Positions 25,230-35,553 of a stretch of 64,000 nt of DNA are shown piece after piece. The notes below the pieces were generated by a model, which made no database searches, had not been told where the DNA came from, and was given only the letters and a program-made list of their open reading frames with translations. The position numbers were made by a program, and so were the translations under genes. Where the stretch lies: assembly GCA_020809705.1 (NCBI GenBank), contig CP085831.1:3968001-4032000 (forward strand), written 5' to 3'. The number at the start of each line of letters is the position of its first letter. The first letter of the stretch is position 1. The DNA comes from Calonectria ilicicola. Taxonomy: Eukaryota; Ascomycota; Sordariomycetes; Hypocreales; Nectriaceae.

Positions 25230-26686
25230 TCATTGCTCTTTCTCGGACTCGTCGTCGTCGCTCCTGCTATCCTCCGCACCTTGCCGTCGAATAACTCTCA
25301 AAGCTATCCGAGCAATCATGGCCAGCCAAATAAAGTTCAAGACTTGTAGTACAAGCAAAGGGACCAGGAATAACCACTTGTGTAACTGCCCAAAGCAGAC
25401 GAGACCCTTTGAATCCCAAAATGGTTCGAGCAGGTAGCTGTATCCCTCTGGCCAAGGAATCGGTCCCTTGAGTTCGTCATTGGAACCTCTCCAGCAAACA
25501 TCGCCAATTACTTTTGGTATATCAGCATAGATGGACCAGCATACCAAAGAATAGGCGGCATGGCGAGTAGCTATCCAAGAGACCAAGAACACACCAAACA
25601 TGATGTCGCAAACAGTCTTGAAGCCAATATACTTGAGACATTTGGCGAGCTGCAGCTTATTAGCCTCTTTCAGCGCGATATACTGAAGAGTTTACTCACC
25701 GGAAGGATAATGTCGACAAAGTCCATAATTATCAGTATCACATTGCCAACCCTGGTTTGGTGATATGCGTAGCAAGCATATATCAGACTAGAGGTTACAA
25801 AGTGATGGACCATCATTTTCCAAAAGTCTTTGCCATGCTCTTCTATTAATATTATGACGGTTTGCTGAAGATAGAAGGCCAGCTGTGTAAGTATGTAGAA
25901 TTTCACCAGGCCATCGAGTTCCCGCGTTGGCCAGTTGGTCCAAAGTTGAGTTAGACTAAGCCAGTAGGTAGAATGGCTATAAATATACTAGGGAAGATGT
26001 TAACTATTACATCAAGCATGAGAACAGCGGTGGAGGGGCGTACCATGCCTAGTGTCCAAGACACAGTGTAGTAGCAGACCATCCAAGATTGGTCGCTAAA
26101 CCGATTTATCGCTTTGGGCTTCTTAATCCCTAATCTTCTAGCGAGTGGAACGAACCCGTATTTCATGCCAACGGCTCGTGCGCCTGTGAAGCATACCATC
26201 ATGTTGAAGATGAGGAATAAGTCATCACTTCCATGACTGTACTTGTGGGATAGTGGATTTCGGTAAGACAAGGTGATGAACTTGGTAGTGTGGGGTTGGA
26301 TATTAGGTACTAGTTGTGCCACAACGAGTAATGCAAGAAGGCTGAAGGCAAGGTCTGATGGATAGATATGCTGTTAGTTGACGAAAGCCAAGCGCCCCCC
26401 ATTCTAGGCCATCCTGGTCCTTGAGGGGTCAAGAAGGGATCTGATCACAGTGACCAATGAATCAAGGTGACATACTTATCTGATTACGGTTCATCCAGTC
26501 AACATATAATTTCAACGCACTATCTGCCTGCCTTCGTGCACGCCGAACAGACGTGGTGCTGTAAAGATACGAAGGCGGGTCGGGTGAGCCATAGTCGGCA
26601 TCACATTCCGGCTTGGCGCCTAGCAGGTCTGAATTGGGTATCTTCTGGATAATGCGTTTCGAGCTATGGGTATTAAATTCTGTCAT
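25230..26686 (-). CDS. Ceramide synthase (Lag1/Lac1, TLC domain)
   Basis: Four exons (26686-26476, 26354-26044, 25987-25700, 25649-25230) give about 409 residues, usual for fungal ceramide synthases. The TLC domain has seven or so hydrophobic segments. The Lag1 motif is intact: HHFVTSSLIYACYAYHQT (the HH pair) and then VGNVILIIMDFVDIILP with the two conserved Asp, followed by LAKCLKYIGFKT and VSWIATRH. The C-terminal tail is acidic (DSRSDDDESEKEQ), as often in ER-retained members. The enzyme N-acylates sphingoid bases with fatty acyl-CoA in the ER. Fungi usually have two or more paralogues; extra copies sometimes protect producers of sphinganine-like toxins. No such toxin pathway is visible here. 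Its position among HET and Helo genes may be coincidental. Confidence 0.92.
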
Positions 26687-28337
26687 CGTAGGTAAGAGCG
26701 CTATCCCATTAAGTGCCGAGGCCCTTGGTGGGTATGAATATGGTGATTTGTCGCCGAGAGCTTGTGTGAACTGGCATGTAGAGATGAACAGGTCGATAAA
26801 TACTTGGAAGTGGTGGAATAGGGGTCTCGTGATGCCATGATCTCATGAATCATACGCACGGTAGGGCTAAGGGTGAAAATGGCATGTTGGTTTAGGCACA
26901 TCATGAGAAGCGAAAACGCAAGGACTAGGGACAAGCTTAAATGCGAATACGCACAGATGAAGGCTCACCTGTTATTTCCGATCAACTCCACAAATTCAGG
27001 CCACTTTTGGCAATCAAGATCGGCATTGCAGTGTCTCAACGACCCATTCGCACCCAATCCTGGTGATGTCTCCGACCTGTGGTCAGGCCATTTGCCTATC
27101 CCAACATTTTACGTCGCCGAGAGGCAGCAATTCGAAGCTCAACCCTAGTCTACCGAGGATCTATTAAATGCAACCCCAGTGTTTTATGTATTAGCTAGTG
27201 GAATAGAGTTAATATTTTTTACTTGATGGATACGCAAGTGATGTCACACTTTCCAGTTGCATAAAACAAGATGCTGACGATCGGCATGCACCTCCGCCCA
27301 GCCAATATACTCTATAATATCGGGGCGGTGTAGGCAATGTCCGAATCAGAATGTGTACTGAGTTCCATAGAATAATAAACTGTGTATTTCACGCTCGGGG
27401 TTTGAGAGAACTGGCCATGCTAGGGAGATCGTTGTGCTCGTTATCATCGTAGTACAGAGATCACCCACCGTGCAATTCTTGTAAAAGGCGACGGTTTGGC
27501 TTGATGTTCAAGCCTTCTGACCGGCAAACTACTGTGCAGTCACTCACCAATTGAAGAAGGCAGTATCTGGCGATCGGGTTCTCGGCTGAGTTGTTGAATT
27601 CCTACTCTCAAATTTCCACGCTTTGGCTTCCATCCGTTCCATGTCTCCTTTAATTTGTCGCGAAAAACTACAATTCGGATTCATAGGTCATAGGTAGTGG
27701 GAATTCCCTGATGGATTGCTCTCTTCCTTCTACATACGTTCCCTTCAATCACGCAAGTCCAGAAATCTCATGATCAGAGAGGGGAGATGCTCGAAGTCAC
27801 GTGTCCACACTTGAGGTGCACAGCATAGCCATCCTCGACAAATCGCAGACTTGTATCTTCCAATGGAACTTGCAGTTCGATACACACGCTTTCTTAAAAC
27901 TTGCAGCGGGCCTACACCGAAAGGAAAATGGACGCGATCGATCCCGTCGACGCGTCGCATCGCATCTCATCTAGCGCGTTCTTGCCCATTGTGGGTCCAT
28001 ACAAGCCTTTTCATTGGCACAATGTCGGGGGCTAATAATAGCATCGCGTCACTGAACTACCCTATATTTTCAACAGTCTTCAATAAGTATGCATTAAATC
28101 ACATCAGGTTTAACTCTCCTCTGTTTGAACTTGGTTTTTAACTATAAAGGACTATTTCTCAATTTCTTAGTCATAAAACATTGTGTAGCCTCGTCGTGCT
28201 GTTCGTTGTAACACTGTCCTCAACAAAATCTCCTCCATCGTTCAACCTAAATGCATAGTGCAAAGAGTGTTGTCTGTCATTATCATTTCATTTTCAGTGT
28301 TTCATTTTAAACACCGTCACTAGCGAGCCAAATATCC
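26687..28337. other. Long intergenic region without supportable gene
   Basis: About 1.65 kb. Frames of 60-96 codons exist on both strands (for example 26873-27148 plus, 27851-28141 plus) but have no motif, no signal peptide and no splice context that extends them. The last part may hold the ceramide synthase promoter (near 26700) and the iminopeptidase 3' UTR (near 28300). Confidence 0.4.
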
Positions 28338-29338
28338 CTAAAGCTTCGCATATTCATCACAAATTTCGACAAGTCTCTTAAAGGTTCCTGGCTCTGTGGC
28401 TGCATGCCCAGCACCGCTGATAAAATCCAACCTGGACTGCGGCAAAGCTTGGTGCAGTGCCCAGGCAGACCTTGGTGGACAAACCATGTCCAGTCTTCCC
28501 TGCACGATGCTCGTGGGGATGTGCTGGATCTTGCTGGCATTTTTGACCAGCTGGTCCTCTTCAAGGAAGGCGCCGTGCATAAAGTAGTGCGCTTCAATGA
28601 GTGCGTGTGGCAGCGACCATTTCTCGTTGTTGAGCTTCGCGAGCAGCTCTGGCTGGGAGTTGACCTCGCTCATGTGAATCTCCTTTGCGTTCCATCGCCT
28701 TGCAGCGTCGAAGCGCGTGGCCGCATCCTCGGATTTCATGCGATTGTAGTATGACAGCTCCGGATTCTTGCGCTCCTCTGGAGTCAGGATCTCCAAAAAC
28801 GCTTCTTGGTCATCTGGAAAGAACTCTGCGGATACATTGTACCCCCATTCAAGCCCTGCCTTATCACAGAGGAAGATGCCACGCAAGATCAGCGAGCCGA
28901 CCATGTCGGGGTGAGCCTCGGCGTAGGCGAGAGCCAGAGTTGAGCCCCACGAACCACCAAACACCGCGGCCCACTTGGTAATGTTCAGATGCTGGCGCAA
29001 GGTCTCAATATCGCCGACGAGATGGTCTGTTGTATTCTCGCGGATATCGGCCCACGGAGTCGACTTGCCGGTTCCGCGCTGGTCAAAGAGCACTACTCTG
29101 TAAACCTGTGGATCAAAAAAAGCAGTGTTTGCCTTGGAGGTGCTGCCTCCAGGCCCACCATGGAGGAAAACGACTGTTGGATATGTCAGCGTTGTAGCAG
29201 AGAGAACACTCGATTCTTCATACCTGGTTTGCCATCTGGCTTTCCGTACTGCTCGTAGTGGAGAGAATGGATGTCACCAACAGGGAGTTTGCCGGTGTCA
29301 AAAGCATCGGCATGCTCGTAACCATTAGTGGTGGCCAT
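28338..29338 (-). CDS. pip: Proline iminopeptidase (peptidase family S33)
   Basis: Two exons (29338-29224, 29173-28338) give about 316 residues. The N-terminal region has HYEQYGKPDGKP and the oxyanion motif FLHGGPGG; the family motif DQRGTGKSTP follows; the nucleophile elbow is GGSWGSTLALAYA; the acid is in GRLDMVCPP and the His in GAGHAATEPG. These fit bacterial-type proline iminopeptidases that remove N-terminal proline from small peptides in the cytosol. It has no signal peptide. Base composition is more GC-rich than the surroundings, and the single intron is short (50 nt). The bacterial-like family is common in fungi, so recent transfer cannot be claimed from this sequence. Confidence 0.9.
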
Positions 29339-29879
29339 GGTAGTGAATGGGCTGGATTGCGTGGTTTAATGATCTGTAGTTTGCAGCATTTAACACCTTA
29401 TTGTAGGATGAAAAAATATGACATCACACCTTTTTTGTTGGGCTTATCTAAGATCGATCTGCAGGAGCCATTTAATAATGCCAAGACAAAACTTAATGAC
29501 CCTGTGCTGCTGTAGAACGAGGATGAACGAATAAATAGTCGTATTGCAAATGCAAGATGGACTGACAAGGCTCACCTGACCCCGCTTCCGAAAGAGGGGC
29601 GATAGGCACGGTCGCCTCACTTTTCGATAATCTGCCACTGGAATGATCGAAAGCTGCCCACCAAATAAGCATGACTCACTCCATTTTCATTTTTCTTCTT
29701 GAAAATACTACTATCCTTTATAAATAATAAACAAGAGGACAAGCTGTCCCCTCGCCTCATTTTGATGAGGTTGCAGTGGCTCATTGGATTGGCTCAGACC
29801 TTGAACAGTCGAGGATTCAATATCATCAAGGCTTCACAGTTTCGTCTATTCAGGCTCCCAAGTCTTAATCTCTTTTATC
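29339..29879. other. Intergenic region
   Basis: Spacer containing the iminopeptidase promoter and the 3' region of the Helo-like gene. Short frames on both strands have no recognisable features. Confidence 0.35.
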
Positions 29880-31224
29880 CTATTCATTTGTGGTTTTAGT
29901 ATCCACTTCCGCTGCTCGTTTTCTCATCTCATTAGGAGCCGGTTTTCGTCGGCTGGCTTCCAAATTTGACCAACCATCCTTATCAGTTGGCTGCGGAGAA
30001 GAGGCATTTCTGTTTCGCGTCTCGACAAGCTTGGGCGAAATGGGGGTAGAAATCGATGCAATTCCGAACTTGCTGCCATACCGATCATGAGAGAGCTGTT
30101 GGACCGATTCGGAAGTCATTGACCCAATCAACTGTGCCGAATTTCCTCTAGAAAAAGCCTTTTTGACATCAAAAAGACCATCCGATGTGGTCACAATAAC
30201 TTGGTCACTTTCACCTTCGGCAATAGCTTCCACCATGGTGAATACATTTTGCGGACGGGTTTTCTGGGAAGCTAGCCTGCAAACTTCGAAAAACTCTCGC
30301 GAGATTTCTAGGTCTTTTTGAAACCTTAATCTTTCGCGATCGCTCTCTGACCCGTCATTCGATAGTAAAGACTCGAGGCGCTTTCGGAGCTGGTATATGA
30401 CCTGGGAATTATCCTCATTCTCCCCTGATGTTGGTCCTGCCAGAAATTGTTTAGTCAAGTCTCTAGCAGAATCTGAAAATGGATTCTGTTGGATAGGTTC
30501 TTGATCTTCTAGAGACTCGACGAATGACTTTGCGTCGTGGCAGATATGAATACATCTCTCAGTCACCGCTGCCTCGTCATTTCGCTGACTCGGCATGTCT
30601 GATACCTTCATGGGTTTTGCAGTTAATGATTCAACCCTCTCATTGAGGCGTTGTATCTGGATCATCAAGCCATCCGTAGTGTCTTTAATCATCTCACGAT
30701 GCCTCTCAACGGTGGCTCGAGAGACTTCTGCGCGTTTTCTGGATAAAGGGTGATTGTGAGTAAAGATGATGAAGTTTGGTTAGCACAAAAGAAGAGACTG
30801 ACAGATTGATGGTTCCAAGAACGACCAAAATAGTCGCCTTGTATCCGGCCAAAGTCTCCATAAAATCACTAACATTGCCTTTCATAAATTCCATCTTGGC
30901 CCAATCCAAAAGGTCAATTTTTGATTTTGCATGGAAATCTTCCATAGCTTTTTTAAACTCATCACAGACTTGGCAGCACCGCTCCACAGGCCCCTTTAGG
31001 AGTTCCAGCATAGATGGCTCGACAATAGCGGCTTCTTTAAGCATGTCCAATGTAGAAGCGAGACTCGAAAGTTCATCGTGTAGGTTGTTTAAAATCTTGT
31101 TACGTCTTTTAAACCGTTGGACAGTATCATTGAGTGAGTTCGCAGATTTGCTAGCGGCTGTAACCAGAGTCAGTGCTGAGGTCGCTATTGCAATAGATTT
31201 CGACTTTGTTGATGAGCTGGCCAT
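29880..31224 (-). CDS. Helo-like N-terminal domain protein (STAND-type N-terminal module)
   Basis: Two exons (31224-30803, 30738-29880) give about 426 residues. Residues 1-160 are helical and match the fungal Helo-like N-terminal domain often labelled 'azaphilone pigment cluster protein L N-terminal': ASKSANSLNDTVQRFKRR, LLKGPVERCCQVCDEF and KMEFMKGNVSDFMETLAGYK are its characteristic segments. The intron joins KATILVVLGTINL to KRAEVSRATVERH, where the helical stalk continues (QIQRLNERVESL). The C-terminal half is Ser/Gln-rich and unstructured, without NACHT, ankyrin or WD repeats. Helo-like domains are thought to insert in membranes and cause cell death when activated by a STAND receptor or prion-like signal; that role is known for relatives, not shown here. 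Confidence 0.82.
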
Positions 31225-32069
31225 TTCGAAAGTTAGTGACTGGGTTGGCTTGATGAAACGTAGAATTTATCTAACGCAAAAGAAATTGACGCTGCTCAAG
31301 GAGGGGTTCCGAACCTGGAATTTTGAGTGGTTGAGATTGGATCGCCTGAATATAATTGGCTGGTGATGACCCACTTACCAACATTCGAGAATTGGTCTTG
31401 TCCCATTGTGTGATCTGGGAAATGTGAGATGCGTCCTACATATTGTTAGAGACATAGAAATTCTTCTAACCTCACTTAGGATAAATGTGATTTTAAATCG
31501 GGTTTCTAAAACAAAAACCCAACAAAAATACATCATATGTATCATATTGTTCCCGTATCCATTAGCCATTTTCGTGTTCTTTGCTCATCGTCGACGATTT
31601 AAGCTAGTTGGGATTGCAAGACTGAAAGATAGCTGCCAGTCGGAATATGCTTTTTTAGTTTATGCTACTTGCCCGGTATCCGAGTGAGAATCCATCGTTG
31701 ACGGCGATTTGTGTTCGGCTGACCCACCAACCGTAAGATCCCAACACCGAGCTGGCAGTGGAAGAGCAAAAACGCCAAGCACTTTCGTCCGTCTTTTAGG
31801 CTCAGTGTTGCCGATTTCCCTGGCTCAGCCTTGGCGGTGGATACGTGGTAATGCGTGGTAATGTTCAGGATGTATCACGGCAAGGATACACGTACCCACT
31901 GACCCACTGACATGGACTGTACATACGTCAACATCTACGTGGGCGCTTGAAGCACCTGCCATGAGAAAGTAGTATAAAGGCATCATATCGTACAATTTAA
32001 AATTCTACTTGAGAGATAGTATACTACTCACAGACTTTTATCAATACTGTTCATAATTACATTGTCAAT
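31225..32069. promoter_or_regulatory. Intergenic region with TATA-type promoter of the Cys/Gly-rich gene
   Basis: No gene seen. TATAAA at 31973-31978 lies about 92 nt before the ATG at 32070, with an A/T-rich leader between, a good layout for a strongly transcribed small gene. A short direct repeat GCGTGGTAAT occurs around 31844-31863. Confidence 0.5.
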
Positions 32070-32380
32070 ATGCCTGAAGTTATCCCTCCTCAGCAACAGC
32101 AGGCTATGGAAGCCACTGCTCCTGGATCTGTTGTGGCTCAACAGCCTGTAAGTGTTTGTCTTCATGACGTTGGAGTTTTGAAGCTGACATGTTATTCTGT
32201 TACTAGGAAACTGAGCCACAGATGGGCCTTGTGAGCATGCGTGGCGGCATGCCCGGCCCTGATGAGTGCGATTGTGATTGCTGCTGCTGTGGTTGCGGCT
32301 GCGGTGATGATGGCCCTGAAGGTCCCGGCTTTGGTGGTCCCGGCGGCCCTGGCGGCCCCGGTGGCCCCCCTGGCCATTAA
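32070..32380 (+). CDS. Small Cys-cluster, Gly/Pro-rich protein (83 residues, metallothionein-like composition)
   Basis: Two exons (32070-32147 and 32207-32380) flank a 60-nt intron with perfect signals (GTAAGT donor, CTGAC branch point, TACTAG acceptor) and join in frame. The first 26 residues are Gln/Pro-rich (MPEVIPPQQQQ). The second exon contains CDCDCCCCGCGC, eight Cys in twelve residues, preceded by PGPDE and followed by DDGPEGPGFGG and repeated GGP units to the stop. No signal peptide or membrane segment. Such a cluster could bind Cu, Zn or Cd as metallothioneins do, or be palmitoylated to attach to membranes; neither is shown. TATA box at 31973. The gene would be missed by ORF filters requiring 60 codons from one ATG. 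Not assigned to a known family. Confidence 0.72.
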
Positions 32381-34171
32381 GCTCTCTCTTTTATCTTCGA
32401 ACAGAGCAAGTTCAAACACGACCTACGGCTGACAACATACTTGTGTGCAAGGGTCAGGGGAGATGAAGTGCGGCTCGTATCACCAAGAAAACTCTAATCA
32501 ACATCAACGTCAATGACACATAGAGTCGAGGGATTATAGAAGTAGTGTTTTATTCGGAATAAATATGATTGTTTTATAGCGATGGAAAAAAAAGAGCATA
32601 CTTGATTTTGGCTCAACATGTTTTTGACGCGCTCGTTCCTTTTCCCCAATCTCGTGCCGATTTTAAAGACGTGAAATATACAAGTTACACTAAGTAATAT
32701 CTTAAAATGCAGAGTTTGATTGAGCGACAAGTATCGATAAGAACGGTGTTTTTGGGTGTCTATTTCGCAGGCAGCGAGCGACTGCTCCAAGCCCAAGCCC
32801 AAGCCCAAGCCCATCTGAGATGCCCGTTTTTACACTTCTTCCACGTGTCATTCACAATGATCTATCAATCTAACCACTCTCGGATGGAAGTGACCAGTAT
32901 GGTAATAGATATACCCGAATTCTGGATTGATGGAGCATAATTTTGGTGGATGACGCGTCAATGCAGGGGTATTGACACAGGTGTTGGCTGGATCAGGAAA
33001 TTCCCACCCCTTGCCTGTGGATCATTCTTACGATTAGATGACTAGAGACAGAGAGGGAGGCCTCGGTTTCATACGCGGCTGAATTTTGTGATTCCACCAA
33101 TTCTTCATCGATGTTTCTTCTCATATTTCCGCGAAGGCCGCTTCACTGGACTAAGCTTTTGGGGTCAGAGGCCAGTATTGCTACCATCTAAACCAATTAT
33201 CTTATAAAAAATTGGATGATTTCTACTTGATTGATTTGGATTGATTGTAGTGTTGCAATGGGACAGTCTGGTCTGGGATATGCTGTCGCATCAGCTGCAA
33301 TCCCCAGGCCGTCCCGCCCCCAGCCTGTTCAGCGATGGAATACGGCTTCTCGAACTAAAATATTCCCCACCAGTGTAAATAGACGAATCAGCGCAGCTAT
33401 CAAAAGTACACTGGATATCCAAATGCATATTAACGCGCATTGAAGTTAGCCTTGTTTTGATCCTTGCGGATCGAGTTGACAAGAATGGTCTAGCGGGCAC
33501 CAAGGCGCCAAGAGCCTCGCTTAATGCTTTGCGACAATGTCTTGTACTTTTGCACTTCGCTAAGTTTGATCATGGGTTGGAAATACGCGGAATATTTTCT
33601 TGTAGGATGGAATTATAGATGTTAGATTATTGCATCCTTCTCGGAGCCGTGGAGATCAGGTGCACGCACTAGATCACATTAAATGCAAAAGTATGGCTTC
33701 TTCCAGCCTCTATACTAGCTGCAGCGCTTCGTACTTATTGCCTGGTTAAAAATGCGGGTGCACATTGGTCCATGATGTGGGCCATGTAGGTGAGAAAAAC
33801 GTTGTAAGGTGAGTCGTCTTGGTGGCTCTGCATGTATGTATCTGTGCTTGAGCATCCCTTGGAATTTAGACCGTTATTTTCGATCGATGCACACTGGCTC
33901 TCTCTTGAGGCTGACGATTCATGAGTGGACGATGACCTTCAATGACGCCAGGCGGGCATCTTACACCCTGATTCCAAAGGGTCAACGGTCATCACGCTCG
34001 ATATCTTTTCATCTGAATAATTTCAGTAGCGCCAAGAGTCAACGTGATACCGCTAATAGCAACAGGACCCAAATAACCGAACGCCTTTCGAAAACCGGCT
34101 TTCCACTGGTCAATTTAACTCTTGGCAAATGATTTTACCTTTTTTTCACTGCACTGGTGGCAACGCGCGTG
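32381..34171. other. Long intergenic region with an AAGCCC microsatellite
   Basis: About 1.8 kb without supportable gene. Four perfect copies of AAGCCC stand at 32789-32812. Frames of 60-107 codons (for example 33809-34132 plus) lack motifs and extendable splice structure. The part directly before 34172 may be promoter of the relic that follows. Confidence 0.4.
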
Positions 34172-34813
34172 ATGGCGAGCCCGCCGAGAGATTCGAGTTC
34201 AGCAACAAGCCCTAAGCTCAACGAGGAACAGTTCCCAAAGCCTGTTGAAGTTATCTTGAGTCAATATTTGACTACTGAGGAAATCTGCGAGATCCAGCAG
34301 CAATTCCGAAGGGTCTGGTCTGAAAACCGACAGGTGCTATGGAGTGGAATGCTTTTGGAGGAGGCACAAAAATGGGCGGATAACCACGGAATGCAGACGC
34401 TCACAACAGCAATGGGTCCTTTGATGAATAAAAAGGATCCGAAATGTCCCCGACATCAAAAGAACCCCAAGGCGTGGTCGAAATATGTCCACGGCGTTTC
34501 GGCCAGTTTTGCTTGGTTAATTTCTGGTGGTAAAGTCGTTACTGTGCTTTCGTAGCCACCCCTAGAAAGATTCAACCCCTCCGAGGGAACATATTTTTAG
34601 ATTCTTGAAAGACCTATCGTCACAGGGAAGATAGGAAGCCGCAGCGTGGCGCGAATGAATGTAGTCCACCCAACCGTGACTGAATCTGCCAATATTTATT
34701 ACTAGCTGTGGCCAGGTGACATGGCCCATTTATGGATGCAGAGATTCGGGAAGATAAAAATAATTAATCCTCGCTGGAGGCCAACGAAACATGGAAAGGT
34801 CTATCTATTTTGA
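34172..34813 (+). pseudogene. Relic of a fungal protein of unknown function, with three in-frame TAG codons
   Basis: From ATG 34172 a frame of 127 codons reads well (EEICEIQQQFRRVWSENRQ, WADNHGMQTLTTAMGPLM, AWSKYVHGVSASFAWLI) and stops at TAG 34553-34555. In the same frame the sequence stays protein-like beyond it: PPLERFNPSEGTYF, TAG, ILERPIVTGKIGSRSVARM then HPTVTESANIYY, TAG, LWPGDMAHLW, ending at TGA 34811-34813. I read this as one ancestral reading frame of about 210 codons with three nonsense changes, each explainable as CAG to TAG. The intact form resembles a widespread uncharacterised fungal protein, but no domain name is recognised. A truncated 127-residue product remains possible. 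Confidence 0.65.
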
Positions 34814-35553
34814 CAAAGTGCTTAGTTCAGTCAGCTAATAACACATGTAGCCAGTTTCCAAGAATAGCTCCAAGGGTCGTTCATCTGCAAAAATAGAGCG
34901 AAAGGCAGTACCACAAAACACAGTCACGCAGGCTAATACGACGGCAGGAGAGTCTAGTTCTGTCAATGGGAAAAAGAAGAAGAAGAAAGCGAATAAATGA
35001 GCAGAGCAAATCGATCTCATAAGACGAGCGATCAGGTGCTAAGCTGCTAATAACGAAGGAGGTGGGGAGGACTGCTGAAAAGCAAGGGTACATTTTGTGA
35101 AACGGTATGTGTGTTTGCGACGAGTTGGGTTGTTTCTGGGTGCATCTCTCACCAACCTTCGCTTTTGTTGCAGGGATAAAATTGCCTGTCAAGGGGTATA
35201 AAAAGGACATGTGGGCGATTGATTAGCACGATCATGGTCTTCGTACGAATAAGACGCAGATCTGGACCACATAATTAGTCTGTTGGAGTAGCTGTGTATC
35301 ACCAGTGTTTTTCATAGTGGAGACGGAGAGTGAGCTAGCTGTCTTTGGGCTGTTGGCTCACACTAAAAAATTGGGAGGGCTGACATCCTTGTAGGTGTGA
35401 AGAAGATTTTAGGCAGCACTGGTTCTCAATAAAAAGTTCCATTTGACACGCACGCACTACACACACCTACAAGAGGGCATTATACCTATTCATTTTGTCT
35501 TGGGCCAGAATTCACGTCTAGCAACCTAAAAACTAGCGCAGACCCTAATCAAC
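34814..35553. other. Intergenic region upstream of the F-box-like gene
   Basis: No supportable gene. Antisense frames at 34835-35210 are low-complexity (Phe-rich from an AAG/GAA-rich tract near 34970). The stretch before 35554 is A-rich and probably the promoter and leader of the next gene. Confidence 0.35.

Noticed and set aside
26873..28141. ORFs of 71-96 codons in the 26.7-28.3 kb spacer
   Set aside because: No motif, no signal peptide, poor start context and no neighbouring exon to extend them.
28389..29258. Plus-strand ORFs of up to 116 codons opposite the proline iminopeptidase
   Set aside because: They are antisense shadows of a GC-rich, clearly coding gene.
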